Source of the DNA: Grimontia celer
GTDB taxonomy: Bacteria; Pseudomonadota; Gammaproteobacteria; Enterobacterales; Vibrionaceae
Direction of reading: 5' to 3'
NCBI RefSeq assembly: GCF_900055185.1
Contig: NZ_FIZX01000001.1
Span: 2,170,001-2,234,000, forward strand
Length of the DNA: 64,000 bases
Part shown: piece after piece, positions 18,606-27,399 of the stretch
Numbering within the stretch: position 1 is the first letter of the stretch
Layout: the number at the start of each line of letters is the position of its first letter
Program-made: the position numbers and the translations under genes
The notes under the pieces: generated by a model
The model's database searches: none
What the model saw: the letters and a program-made list of their open reading frames with translations, nothing else
What the model was told of the DNA's origin: nothing

Positions 18606-19910
18606 ATGAATAAGAAGCGTCTGTTTATTCGTTCAGCAGTGGCGATTGCTGTTGCGGCGAGTTCAACGTCAGCACTAGCTGCTGGCTTCCAACTAAATGC
18701 TCAATCAGCCACTGGTATTGGCCGCGCCTTTGCTGGTGATGCAGTTATTGCAGATAACGCAGCAGTTATGGCACGCAACCCTGCTGCAATGGCTCTGTTC
18801 GATGAGAAAGTATTCTCAATCGGTTTTGAGACCATAACTACTGACATCAAAGTCAGTGATGCAGAGTACTGTGGCCCAGCTTGCGAATTAACCGGTGGTT
18901 TGGTTCCTGCTACTTCAGTTGAAGATACTGATGACGTAGGCAGTACATCCATTGCACCAAACATTCACTTCATCATGCCTCTAAACGAAAAGTTCGCAGT
19001 AGGTTTAAATGCCTATTCTAACTTCGGTACCAAAACAGAGTTCGGAGATGACTATGTCGCGGCAGAATACGGTGGCTTGACCGACGTGAAAAGTTTCAAC
19101 CTTGGCCTAGCTGGTTCTTACCGATTGAATGACCAATGGAGCTTTGGTGCTGGCGTCGACGTCATATATGCGGAAGGTACTTTAATTAGGAAGCCAAGTA
19201 CTCAAGTCACCGGAGCACTGGCTCTCAACCCTCAAACCCGCCCTCTTGCAGGTTTACCTTTGCTGAGTGTTGAAGGCGCAACGGGCATTGAAGTAGGTTT
19301 CAATGTAGGTACCGTTTATGAACTAGATGAAAACAATCGCTTTGGTTTCGCTTACCGATACAGCCCTGAATTTGAAGCGGAAGACGACAAGGGACAGAAG
19401 ATCACTCTTCCACTGCCTGATATCGCTGAATTTTCCGGTTTCCACAAAATTGAAAACACCAAATTCGCCGTCCACTATAGCGTTCAGTACATCGGATGGG
19501 GTGACTTTGACAAAATTAGCTTTAGCAACCTGCAAGGCTCTGTTGTCAGTGGTCAGTACGATAAACCATACGAGTGGCAAGATGGCTGGCACTACAGCAT
19601 TGGTGGTACCTACTACCTAAACAATGACTGGACACTTCGTGCTGGTTATATGTATGACACCAGTGCTCAGGATGAGCTTACATCTATTTCTGTGCCTGAC
19701 TCAGATCGTCAGTGGTTCTCTACTGGTTTAACTTACAACCTTGATAAGAGCTCAACCATCGACTTTGGCTTTACCTATCTGATGGGTGAAAAAGTTTCAG
19801 TAAACGAAAGCACTCCAAACCCACTCAATGGATCTACGCTTTCTTCGGTATCCGCAACAACCCAAGCAAATGCAATCCTGATGGGTCTGCAATACAGCCG
19901 TACCTTCTAA
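18606..19910 (+). CDS. fadL: Outer-membrane long-chain fatty acid transporter, FadL family (copy 1)
   Basis: A 14-strand beta-barrel for uptake of long-chain fatty acids and other hydrophobic compounds. Signal peptide of about 25 residues ending TSALA, then the FadL N-terminal hatch sequence AGFQLNAQSATGIGRAFAGD and the NPA motif (MARNPAAMALF). 434 residues, with alternating aromatic strands to a terminal phenylalanine (QYSRTF). Residues near 76-82 contain two cysteines (YCGPACE) in an extracellular-type loop, which could form a disulphide; copy 2 lacks them. A FadR-type site lies upstream and a strong terminator downstream. Confidence 0.92.
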   Translation: MNKKRLFIRSAVAIAVAASSTSALAAGFQLNAQSATGIGRAFAGDAVIADNAAVMARNPAAMALFDEKVFSIGFETITTDIKVSDAEYCGPACELTGGLVPATSVEDTDDVGSTSIAPNIHFIMPLNEKFAVGLNAYSNFGTKTEFGDDYVAAEYGGLTDVKSFNLGLAGSYRLNDQWSFGAGVDVIYAEGTLIRKPSTQVTGALALNPQTRPLAGLPLLSVEGATGIEVGFNVGTVYELDENNRFGFAYRYSPEFEAEDDKGQKITLPLPDIAEFSGFHKIENTKFAVHYSVQYIGWGDFDKISFSNLQGSVVSGQYDKPYEWQDGWHYSIGGTYYLNNDWTLRAGYMYDTSAQDELTSISVPDSDRQWFSTGLTYNLDKSSTIDFGFTYLMGEKVSVNESTPNPLNGSTLSSVSATTQANAILMGLQYSRTF

Positions 19911-19934
19911 TTTAGTGAGTGGCTAGTGTATTTT

Positions 19935-19960
19935 AAGGGGAGCATTCGCTCCCCTTTCTG
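19935..19960 (+). terminator. Intrinsic terminator after fadL copy 1
   Basis: Stem AAGGGGAGC / GCTCCCCTT with an ATTC loop, then TTTCTGTT. It means copy 2 needs its own promoter. Confidence 0.8.
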
Positions 19961-20012
19961 TTCGCCCAAATTTTACGAATATTAAAAATCCCCTTGTATC
20001 ACTGAGTATTTC

Positions 20013-20030
20013 AGCGTACATGAGTACGCT
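20013..20030 (+). promoter_or_regulatory. FabR-type operator upstream of fadL copy 2 (site 1)
   Basis: AGCGTACATGAGTACGCT has perfect 7-bp inverted arms (AGCGTAC / GTACGCT) and fits the FabR operator type better than the fabB site in this window does. It lies 204 to 221 bp before the fadL copy 2 start. Confidence 0.6.
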
Positions 20031-20044
20031 TAATAGGCTAATTC

Positions 20045-20062
20045 AATAAACACGTGTTCGCC
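20045..20062 (+). promoter_or_regulatory. FabR-like site upstream of fadL copy 2 (site 2)
   Basis: AATAAACACGTGTTCGCC matches the right half and centre of the FabR-type palindrome (ACACGTGTTCGC) but not the left arm. It lies 32 bp downstream of site 1. On its own it would not be called. Confidence 0.35.
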
Positions 20063-20069
20063 GAAACTC

Positions 20070-20087
20070 AGCGTACACCTGTTCCAA
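20070..20087 (+). promoter_or_regulatory. FabR-like site upstream of fadL copy 2 (site 3)
   Basis: AGCGTACACCTGTTCCAA has a perfect left arm and centre (AGCGTACACCTGT) and a degenerate right arm. It lies 25 bp downstream of site 2. Confidence 0.4.
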
Positions 20088-20185
20088 AATCGACGAATAA
20101 AAGCATCTATACCTGCAATACCTTTCATCTACAAAATAAATCTCTAAAAAAGCTGCGGCACTAATTGTCAAAATTGCATATTGGT

Positions 20186-20202
20186 TTTTGGTCAGTAATC
20201 TG
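20186..20202 (+). promoter_or_regulatory. Weak FadR-type half site upstream of fadL copy 2
   Basis: Contains TGGTCAG, the half-site and centre shared with the sites at fabB and fadL copy 1, 32 to 48 bp before the start codon. The rest of the operator is not conserved. Confidence 0.25.
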
Positions 20203-20233
20203 TACCGACCCTTAAAATCAAGTAAATACTCTA

Positions 20234-21544
20234 ATGAACAAGAACAAACTCCTTCCGTTGGCAATTGCTGCGGCACTTGGCTCTCTCTCTTCAACGTCAG
20301 CAACGGCGGCGGGCTTCCAACTGGCAGAGTATTCTGCGACAGGTCTTGGCCGAGCTTACGCGGGTGAAGCAGCAATGGCGGACAACGCATCTGCCCAGTT
20401 CCGCAACCCAGCAATGATGACTTACCTGGACGGCACCCAGGTTTCTACTGGCCTTATATACGTTGATCCAAACGTGGATGTGGAAGGCACCATCACACAA
20501 ACTGGTGAACATACATCATCTAAAGACTTTGCTGACTCAGCCTTTATTCCAAACTTCTATTTCTCTCATCAATTGAACGAGAAGGTTTACTTGGGTCTGG
20601 CACTGAGCTCGAACTTCGGCATGCACACTAAGCTGGATGACAACTTCAAAGGCACCCAGTTTGGTAATGAAGCGTCAGTGATGACCATGGAAATCAATCC
20701 AAACATCGCATACAAGATTAACGACCAGTTCTCTGTAGGTGCAGGTGTTCGTTATGTAATGGGCGAAGGAAGCATTGGTGCAAAGAGTTCCGCAGATGCA
20801 GCACTCCAAGTCACTCCCAACTTCTCAATTCCTGTACCCAAAGGTACGACTCTAAAATACATGGAAGGTGATGATACTGCTTGGGGTTGGCAAGCTGGTG
20901 CTGCGTGGCAGATCAATGAAAACAACCGTTTAGGCTTTAATTATCGCTCTGAAGTGAACCTGAATCTGGAAGGCCATGCGACAGGCTTAGCGTTTGGTAC
21001 AACTACTGCGCAGTTACCTGGCAGTATGGAACTGACTCTTCCAGCAACCGCAGAGATAGCAAGCTTCCACCAACTGACCGACACAGTTGCCGTGCATGCT
21101 AGCATCAACTGGACTGACTGGAGTACCTTCGAAAAGCTGGAAGCAAATATCCCTTCTCTTTCTCAGCCAAACCAACTGGTTAAACAAGAGAACTGGAAAG
21201 ATAACTATCGCTTCGCTGTTGGTGCCACTTACCAGTTGAATACGAAAACTCAGCTTCGTTCCGGTGTTGCTTATGATACAGCAGCAGTTGATGACGCTAA
21301 CCGCACCATTACAATTCCAGAAACTGATCGTCTTTGGTTAAGCTTGGGTGCGGGTTACCACTACTCTGATAATCTGACGCTGGACGCTGGTTTCACTTAC
21401 ATCTTTGCAAAAGACGCGGATGTAAAAGAGCCACGTGAAGGAATCAGTTCTGACCTAACCTCCGTACCTTTCGGTGGCACCTTCGAAGGCCAAACCTCTG
21501 GCAACGTATGGCTGGCAGGTGTTCAGGCGACTTACCGCTTCTAA
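20234..21544 (+). CDS. fadL: Outer-membrane long-chain fatty acid transporter, FadL family (copy 2)
   Basis: 436 residues with a signal peptide ending TSATA, then AGFQLAEYSATGLGRAYAGE and the NPA motif (FRNPAMMTYL), as in copy 1. It ends in the outer-membrane signature with terminal phenylalanine (QATYRF). The two proteins align along their whole length but differ clearly in loops (for example an insertion around residues 190-215 with PKGTTLKYMEGDD). They look like old tandem paralogues rather than a recent duplication. The 323-bp upstream region has FabR-type palindromes instead of a good FadR operator, so regulation probably differs from copy 1. Confidence 0.92.
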   Translation: MNKNKLLPLAIAAALGSLSSTSATAAGFQLAEYSATGLGRAYAGEAAMADNASAQFRNPAMMTYLDGTQVSTGLIYVDPNVDVEGTITQTGEHTSSKDFADSAFIPNFYFSHQLNEKVYLGLALSSNFGMHTKLDDNFKGTQFGNEASVMTMEINPNIAYKINDQFSVGAGVRYVMGEGSIGAKSSADAALQVTPNFSIPVPKGTTLKYMEGDDTAWGWQAGAAWQINENNRLGFNYRSEVNLNLEGHATGLAFGTTTAQLPGSMELTLPATAEIASFHQLTDTVAVHASINWTDWSTFEKLEANIPSLSQPNQLVKQENWKDNYRFAVGATYQLNTKTQLRSGVAYDTAAVDDANRTITIPETDRLWLSLGAGYHYSDNLTLDAGFTYIFAKDADVKEPREGISSDLTSVPFGGTFEGQTSGNVWLAGVQATYRF

Positions 21545-21566
21545 TTGCTGAGTAGATATTAGATAC

Positions 21567-21600
21567 AAAAATGCCACTCAATCGAGTGGCATTTATTTTT
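21567..21600. terminator. Bidirectional terminator between fadL copy 2 and mlaA
   Basis: Stem AAATGCCACTC / GAGTGGCATTT (21569-21579 / 21584-21594) with an AATC loop and T tracts on both strands, between convergent genes. Confidence 0.88.
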
Positions 21601-21607
21601 CTATTTT

Positions 21608-22396
21608 TTAGTAATCGTCGATTTCGTCTAGCAGGTCGTCATCCAGATAACTCTCATCTAGCTCTGGTAAATCAGCCGCCTTACCGCCTCGGGCTTTAAA
21701 CTCTTTATTCTGAAGGTAAGCATCACGCGCAAACGCGTATGGATCCGGTGAGTTGGTCAGCAAGCTTTCCTGTTGAACCAGGGCAGCTCTGTCTTCCATC
21801 CCTTCAAACATCCATTTCAGAATTGACTGCGGAAATGTCAGCAATGACAGTGGTGGATACAACCCATCGACGACATCCCCCGCCCCTTCTCTCAATGTAA
21901 TAGGGCCGTAGACCGGGAACATAAAGTAAGGCCCTTGCCCAACATCGTAGTAACCCATTGCATCACCAAACTGGCGATCGGCAATTTTAGGGACATTTGC
22001 TGCCGAGGCGATGTCGATTAAACCACCAATACCAAACACAGTGTTTAGCCAAAAGCGGTTGAAGTGCGTCAGTGCTGCATCGCCATCAAGCATGACAATA
22101 CTGTTCACCATGCTAGCGGGCTCTTCGAGGTTACTGAGAAAGTTGGAGATACCGGTTCGTGTCCAGCTTGGCACATAGTTCACGTAAGCCAACGACACGG
22201 GTTTCGCCACGTAGGGGTCAAGGTAGTCGTAGTTAACAGTCCACATCGCCCTGTTGAATCCCTCAAAAGGATCGTTAGGATGCGAAATATCGAACTCGGC
22301 ATTGGTTTCAGCGTCAGCCTGTGACTCTTCCGGGGATTGGGCACAACCACTCAGTAAAACCAGCGCGCCAACTGCCAGAATAAGTTGTTTCCACAT
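21608..22396 (-). CDS. mlaA: Phospholipid-asymmetry lipoprotein MlaA (VacJ)
   Basis: Outer-membrane lipoprotein that removes mislocalised phospholipid from the outer leaflet and passes it to MlaC. 262 residues: a lipoprotein signal with lipobox LLSGC (cysteine 18), then the MlaA core starting NDPFEGFNRAMW, with GISNFLSNLEEP, FWLNTVFGIGGLIDIA and YYDVGQGPYFMFPVYGP motifs. The C-terminal tail is acidic (ESYLDDDLLDEIDDY). Single gene beside fadL; in E. coli mlaA is also next to fadL, supporting the assignment. Confidence 0.95.
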   Translation of the reverse strand: MWKQLILAVGALVLLSGCAQSPEESQADAETNAEFDISHPNDPFEGFNRAMWTVNYDYLDPYVAKPVSLAYVNYVPSWTRTGISNFLSNLEEPASMVNSIVMLDGDAALTHFNRFWLNTVFGIGGLIDIASAANVPKIADRQFGDAMGYYDVGQGPYFMFPVYGPITLREGAGDVVDGLYPPLSLLTFPQSILKWMFEGMEDRAALVQQESLLTNSPDPYAFARDAYLQNKEFKARGGKAADLPELDESYLDDDLLDEIDDY

Positions 22397-22417
22397 TGTT
22401 ATAATTTGTCCTTTAGG

Positions 22418-22445
22418 TAAAAAAGAGGCCGGTTAAATACCGACC
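22418..22445 (-). terminator. Intrinsic terminator after the ccm operon
   Basis: Stem GGCCGGT / ACCGACC (22427-22433 / 22439-22445) with a 5-nt loop, followed on the reverse strand by TCTTTTTT. It lies between the ccmI stop and mlaA. Confidence 0.8.
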
Positions 22446-22475
22446 TTTTGTCATTATTTTGGCAGTATAAAGCAC

Positions 22476-23690
22476 TTACTGCTTTTGGTTAATCACTAAC
22501 TGTGAACTTCCACCGAGCTCAAACGGTACGGTTTCCCCAAACCAATCACCGTCACGGGTCATTACGTTGCCATCGTTATCGATGCGGGCTTTCACCATCA
22601 CCTCTGGCAATGAAGACATCAAACGCTCAGGGATCATGCTGTCAGCATCTGTCAATTCGACCTCTACCGGGAAGCGGCTCAGCGGTAAACGCTTCGCTGC
22701 AACGGGCATTGGCGCACCATCTGCCGAATGAACCGATACAATTAATACACCTTCGCTTGGTAATTGGACTTGTTCATCCAGCGAAATTGTCACAGAAACG
22801 GACTGCCCTTCACCAACACCCATTTGCGCTTCCGCGCGTTGAATGCTGCGCTCCAGCATAGAGATACGTGGATCGTCCGCAGGCAGCAGTTGTTTCATGG
22901 TTGACCAAGCAGCCACAGCTTCGTCATAGGCTCCGCGCTCAAAAGCATCAAATGCAAGCAATGAGAACGCTTGGAGGTTGCCATGATCCACTCGAATCAC
23001 TTCGCGCAACAAGTTGCGCGCTGTATTGCTGTTTTGCTCATCACCAGACAGCATCAGAGACTGCGCATAGCCGAGTTTCACATCGCTGTCGTCAGGCATC
23101 AGATTATAGGCTTTTGCCATCGCACCTTCCGCGGTTTGCACATCACGGTTAGCCAAACCAATTCTACCCAGAAGTAACCACCCCATCGCGTCATCAGGCG
23201 TCTGTTGAAGCTTTGTGCGAAGGGACAATGTTAGATCAGCCATTTCCTGATCTGTCATCGGCTCATTGGTATCTGCCATCAAGCGACGGGAAAGTTCAGG
23301 CAAACGAGATGCTGTCTCCTGCCAGGAAACCACTTCACGATAGTTGCCCATGGTGCTGTATAGACCATAGCTCATCGCAATCATAATAAGAATGCCTGGT
23401 ACCAAGACGACAAAAGGGACCTTGCTTTGTGTCGCTGATTTTTCACTGGCTGGAATGTCATCCAACAGCGACTGCTTGAGTTCTACCGCCAATTCGTTCT
23501 GGTTCTCTACCAGACCTTCCTCGGCTTCTTCATTAAGCTCTTCCATACGATCACGGAAAAACGCTTTGTTCAATTCATCACGGCTCGCCGCTTCGTCCTG
23601 TTCCTTACCGCGGTAAATCGGCAAAATAAATAAGCCAACAGAGACCACCATCATTAAGGCTGTGATCAGCCAGAACCACATTTCAGTCAT
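22476..23690 (-). CDS. ccmI: Cytochrome c maturation protein CcmI
   Basis: Inner-membrane apocytochrome chaperone of the system I heme ligation complex. 404 residues: a membrane helix at the N-terminus (WFWLITALMMVVSVGLFIL), a cytoplasmic loop, a second helix (about 95-113, VLVPGILIMIAMSYGLYS), then TPR repeats (around DDAMGWLLLGRIGLANRDVQ) and a C-terminal periplasmic beta domain. It overlaps the ccmH 3' end by 4 bp and is the last gene of the operon. Separate ccmH and ccmI genes, rather than the fused E. coli CcmH, are usual in Vibrio. Confidence 0.93.
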   Translation of the reverse strand: MTEMWFWLITALMMVVSVGLFILPIYRGKEQDEAASRDELNKAFFRDRMEELNEEAEEGLVENQNELAVELKQSLLDDIPASEKSATQSKVPFVVLVPGILIMIAMSYGLYSTMGNYREVVSWQETASRLPELSRRLMADTNEPMTDQEMADLTLSLRTKLQQTPDDAMGWLLLGRIGLANRDVQTAEGAMAKAYNLMPDDSDVKLGYAQSLMLSGDEQNSNTARNLLREVIRVDHGNLQAFSLLAFDAFERGAYDEAVAAWSTMKQLLPADDPRISMLERSIQRAEAQMGVGEGQSVSVTISLDEQVQLPSEGVLIVSVHSADGAPMPVAAKRLPLSRFPVEVELTDADSMIPERLMSSLPEVMVKARIDNDGNVMTRDGDWFGETVPFELGGSSQLVINQKQ

Positions 23691-24178
23691 CCGTTGTTAT
23701 CCTTATTCTTATTATCTGCAGACTCTTCATTCAACAGCGCGTCCAGGCGCGCTTGCTCTTCGATGTCGAGTTCAGCTTTTGCGGTTTTCACTTTAGGCTT
23801 GCGGCTGCGCATTACCAAAACGGTAAAGCCAATCACAACAAACAATGCTGGGCCAGCCCAAAGAATCAATGTCGACGCCGTTAGTGGCGGGTTGTAAGTC
23901 ACGAAGTTTCCGTAGCGTGCAACCATATAGTCCACAATCTCATCTTCGTTCTTACCTTGCTTGAGCATTTCATAGACCTTCAAACGAAGGTCCTGAGCCA
24001 GGCCTGCATTCGAGTCAGCGATGTTGTTATTCTGACACTTAGGACAGCGCAACTCTTTACCCAACTTTTTAAAGGCTTCTTCCTGCTCAGGCGTATCAAA
24101 CTCATACACTTCAATGGCCGCTGAGACAGAAAACGCTGCGCTCGCAGCCAGCATGATTGCTAACAGAAAACGTTTCAT
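23687..24178 (-). CDS. ccmH: Cytochrome c maturation protein CcmH (thiol-reducing subunit)
   Basis: Periplasm-facing subunit that presents reduced apocytochrome cysteines for heme ligation. 163 residues: a signal peptide (ends AFSVSA), the redox motif LRCPKCQNNNIADSNA, and a C-terminal membrane helix (about 102-122) with a charged cytoplasmic tail. Overlaps ccmG and ccmI start/stop codons, so translation is coupled. Confidence 0.94.
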   Translation of the reverse strand: MKRFLLAIMLAASAAFSVSAAIEVYEFDTPEQEEAFKKLGKELRCPKCQNNNIADSNAGLAQDLRLKVYEMLKQGKNEDEIVDYMVARYGNFVTYNPPLTASTLILWAGPALFVVIGFTVLVMRSRKPKVKTAKAELDIEEQARLDALLNEESADNKNKDNNG

Positions 24179-24732
24179 CAGCCTTTTGCCTCCGCCAGCA
24201 TTTGCTCATACATTGGGCCCAGCTTGTCATTCCAGTTACGATCATTCACATCACCGACGTGACGGTAGCGAATCACACCATTGGCATCGATAAGAAAAGT
24301 CTCTGGCGCGCCATACACACCAAGATCCAAGCCCAACATACCGTTACCATCAAACAGGCTGATCAAGTACGGGTTACCCAACTGGTTCAGCCAGCCGATC
24401 GCTTTTACACGGTCGTCTTTGTAGTTCAGGCCAATAATTTTTACGCCATTTGCCGCCAACTCATTCAGGTAAGTGTGCTCTGCATAACAAGTAGGACACC
24501 AAGTTGCCCACACGTTCAAAAGCAGAGGTTCGCCTTTGAAAATGTCCTGATCGTAAAGCTTGCCAGCTTGCGCCAGATCTTCGAGACGAAACTCAGGCAC
24601 AGGTTTACCTACAAGGACAGATTCAAGCTTGGTTGGGTCATCACCTTCGGCGTTTTTACCCAACTGCACAAAGAAAACACCAACCAGCACCATAAAGAGT
24701 GCAAATGGAATAAAGAGCAAAGGTTTGTTCAC
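24178..24732 (-). CDS. ccmG: Thiol:disulfide interchange protein DsbE/CcmG
   Basis: Membrane-anchored periplasmic thioredoxin-fold reductant for the cytochrome c maturation pathway. 184 residues: N-terminal anchor helix (FIPFALFMVLVGVFFVQLG), catalytic WCPTC in NVWATWCPTCYAEH, and the CcmG-specific GVYGAPETFLIDANGVIRY with a cis-proline. Located between ccmF and ccmH with 1-2 bp spacing. Confidence 0.95.
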   Translation of the reverse strand: MNKPLLFIPFALFMVLVGVFFVQLGKNAEGDDPTKLESVLVGKPVPEFRLEDLAQAGKLYDQDIFKGEPLLLNVWATWCPTCYAEHTYLNELAANGVKIIGLNYKDDRVKAIGWLNQLGNPYLISLFDGNGMLGLDLGVYGAPETFLIDANGVIRYRHVGDVNDRNWNDKLGPMYEQMLAEAKG

Positions 24733-24734
24733 CT

Positions 24735-26711
24735 TTAAGCCTCCTTCACTGGCTCAGCAGAGACTTCTGATTGAGCTTTCTTACGGAAACGGTAGCGCTT
24801 GTCAGAGATCGCCAACAATCCACCCAGTGACATCACCAAAGAGCCGAACCAAATCCAACGCACAAATGGTTTGTAGTAGATACGCACTGCCCAAGACCCA
24901 TCGTCCAAACGTTCACCCATTGCCACATAGAGGTCACGGGTAATACCGCGGTCAATCGCCGCTTCGGTCATCATGGAGCGCTGAACCGTGTAGAAACGTT
25001 TCTCAGCATGCAGTGTGTTCACGCGCTTATCGCCACGGTAAATGTCAAAGTCCGCGATATAACCATCGTAGTTCGGACCATCTTTGTCACGAAGACCAGC
25101 GAAGTGGAAATCATAACCTTGCAGTTCAATGCGATCGCCTGGTGCCATTTTCACGTCGCGCTCAATGTCATAGTTCTGAACCATTGCAATGCCAAGCACG
25201 GTAATTGCCAGACCGATATGACCAAGCACCATCGCCCAATGGCTTCGACCCAGCTTACCGAGACCGGTGACCAAGTCATGACGATGAGTCGCACGCTGAT
25301 ACACTTCAATGCAAGACAGAGTGATGACCCAGAGACCCATCACAGCACCCAACGCCGCCAGCGGCATAAAGACATCAGCAAAGATCCAAACCAGTGCAAC
25401 GCCAAGAACCACAGAAACTACGCCACTAAACAGCAGTTCTTTTTTCACGTTCTTCAGGTTGTCTCGCTTCCAGCGGATCAGCGGACCAATACCAAGAAGG
25501 AAGGCAAACGGCACAGACAGCCAAGTGAACAGAAGGTTGAAGAATGGTTCACCAATGGAAACCGACCCCAGACCAAGCTGTTTGTGAACCAATGGCAACA
25601 ATGTACCAAGCAGGACAACAACCAGTGCAGCAACCAAAAGAATGTTGTTCGCCAACAGGACGTTCTCACGGGAGACCAGCTCGAAGTTACCACGCACACG
25701 GACTTCTGATGCACGCAATGCATAAAGCAACAGCGACCCACCAATAACCACCACTAGGAATCCAAGAATAAACAGGCCGCGGCTTGGATCAGAGGCGAAA
25801 GCATGTACTGAAACCAGTACACCAGAACGTACCAGGAAGGTGCCTAACAAACTTAATGAGAATGCAGACAATGCCAACAATACAGTCCATGCTTTGAACG
25901 TGCCGCGTTTTTCCGTCACTGCCAATGAGTGCATTAACGCGGTACCCGCAAGCCAAGGCATAAAAGAGGCGTTTTCTACTGGATCCCAGAACCACCAGCC
26001 GCCCCAGCCAAGTTCGTAGTAAGCCCACCAAGATCCCAGTGCGATACCCAGCGTCAGGAATACCCAAGCTGCAGTCGTCCAAGGACGTGACCAACGTGCC
26101 CACGCCGTATCAAGACGACCCGCCATCAAAGAGGCGATTGCAAAGGCAAATGCCACAGAGAAACCCACATAACCCATGTAAAGCATCGGCGGGTGAACAA
26201 TCAGCCCCGGATCCTGAAGAAGCGGGTTGAGGTCACGACCATCAACTGGGAAATAAGGCAGTGTGCGCTCAAACGGGTTCGAAGTCAGAATGATGAACAG
26301 CAGGAAGCCGACACCAATCATGCCCATCACTGCCAATACGCGGGAGACAGACTCCAGCGGCATACCACGGCTGAAAATGGCAACGGCCAGTGTCCAACCA
26401 GCCTGGATAAGCACCCAAAGTAGCAACGAGCCTTCGTGTGCGCCCCAGACTGCCGTCAGACGGTAGTACCACGGCAAGGCACTGTTTGAGTTACTCGCCA
26501 CGTAAGTGACCGTAAAGTCGTTAACGTAAAATGCCCAGCTCAATGCGATGAAAGACATCAATAGCATCAGGAACATGCCGATAGCCAATGGACGCGCGGA
26601 GCGCATCATGGCCTGGTTTCCGACGTGAGCCCCCCAAAGAGGGTAAATGCTCAGAAGGACGGAAAAACCAAGAGAGATAATAAGGGCGAAGTGCCCTAAT
26701 TCAGCAATCAT
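24735..26711 (-). CDS. ccmF: Heme lyase subunit CcmF
   Basis: Large polytopic inner-membrane protein that takes heme from holo-CcmE and, with CcmH and CcmI, attaches it to apocytochrome c. 658 residues, with many membrane helices and the tryptophan-rich WWD signature GWGGWWFWDPVENASFMPW, flanked by conserved histidines (GAHEGSLLLW, PGLIVHPPMLY). A large periplasmic domain near the C-terminus precedes the last helix. Starts where ccmE stops (shared base). Confidence 0.96.
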   Translation of the reverse strand: MIAELGHFALIISLGFSVLLSIYPLWGAHVGNQAMMRSARPLAIGMFLMLLMSFIALSWAFYVNDFTVTYVASNSNSALPWYYRLTAVWGAHEGSLLLWVLIQAGWTLAVAIFSRGMPLESVSRVLAVMGMIGVGFLLFIILTSNPFERTLPYFPVDGRDLNPLLQDPGLIVHPPMLYMGYVGFSVAFAFAIASLMAGRLDTAWARWSRPWTTAAWVFLTLGIALGSWWAYYELGWGGWWFWDPVENASFMPWLAGTALMHSLAVTEKRGTFKAWTVLLALSAFSLSLLGTFLVRSGVLVSVHAFASDPSRGLFILGFLVVVIGGSLLLYALRASEVRVRGNFELVSRENVLLANNILLVAALVVVLLGTLLPLVHKQLGLGSVSIGEPFFNLLFTWLSVPFAFLLGIGPLIRWKRDNLKNVKKELLFSGVVSVVLGVALVWIFADVFMPLAALGAVMGLWVITLSCIEVYQRATHRHDLVTGLGKLGRSHWAMVLGHIGLAITVLGIAMVQNYDIERDVKMAPGDRIELQGYDFHFAGLRDKDGPNYDGYIADFDIYRGDKRVNTLHAEKRFYTVQRSMMTEAAIDRGITRDLYVAMGERLDDGSWAVRIYYKPFVRWIWFGSLVMSLGGLLAISDKRYRFRKKAQSEVSAEPVKEA

Positions 26712-27193
26712 TAGTAGCTACCCTGTTTTTGCTGCTCGGTGTACTCAAGCGGTTTATGTCCCTTGTTCATCGCTTCTGCGATTTCAGGTGGCATATATTC
26801 TTCATCGTGCTTCGCCAAAACTTCGCTTGCGAACACGGTGCGTTCATCAACCAGCACACCCTGTGCAACAATTCCCTGACCTTCACGGAAAAGATCTGGC
26901 AGAATGCCTTCAAATTCAACGGTGACTTCTGGGCCAATATCTGCCACGCGGAAACTCACTTTCAAAGATTCCGGGTCGCGCTCAACCGAGTCACTCACCA
27001 CCATGCCACCAATACGCAGACGTTGACCCACCTCTGGTTTGGTGCCATCCGGCTTACCATTAACCAGCTCAGTTGGTGTGTAGAACAAGTCCATGTTTTG
27101 GTTCAATGCGTAAAGCACCAATCCAATCGTCGCGCCTACACCAAACACCAGGGCGAGAGCCAGCCCCAGTCGTTTCTTGCGTCTCGGGTTCAT
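26711..27193 (-). CDS. ccmE: Heme chaperone CcmE
   Basis: Binds heme covalently in the periplasm and delivers it to CcmF. 160 residues: N-terminal anchor helix ([20 protein letters not shown]), an OB-fold beta domain, and the heme-binding HxxxY motif in [12 protein letters not shown]. Overlaps ccmD by 4 bp. Confidence 0.95.
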   Translation of the reverse strand: MNPRRKKRLGLALALVFGVGATIGLVLYALNQNMDLFYTPTELVNGKPDGTKPEVGQRLRIGGMVVSDSVERDPESLKVSFRVADIGPEVTVEFEGILPDLFREGQGIVAQGVLVDERTVFASEVLAKHDEEYMPPEIAEAMNKGHKPLEYTEQQKQGSY

Positions 27194-27396
27194 AGTGTGT
27201 TCTCCATTTTTTGGGCATTCTTAATGCGTTGCTCTCGGGCAACTTTGTTCTTAATTTCTTTAAACAATTTGCGACGGGCGAAGTGAGCCGCCAGTGCTAC
27301 CCAAGCCAGTGCAATGAAAGTGATCGCGAAAGCGCCCCAGACGTATCCGGCGTAGCCGCCCATCGCTAGAAACTCAGAGAAAGAATCGAAATGCAT
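27190..27396 (-). CDS. ccmD: Heme exporter accessory protein CcmD
   Basis: Small 68-residue membrane protein with one helix ([20 protein letters not shown]) and a basic cytoplasmic tail ([14 protein letters not shown]). It helps release holo-CcmE from the CcmABC complex. Position between ccmC and ccmE is canonical. Confidence 0.92.
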   Translation of the reverse strand: MHFDSFSEFLAMGGYAGYVWGAFAITFIALAWVALAAHFARRKLFKEIKNKVAREQRIKNAQKMENTL

Positions 27397-27399
27397 GAT

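Noticed and set aside
25008-25709. Forward-strand open frame of 233 codons
   Set aside because: Opposite the highly conserved ccmF; Gln/His/Asn/Thr-rich product with no family.
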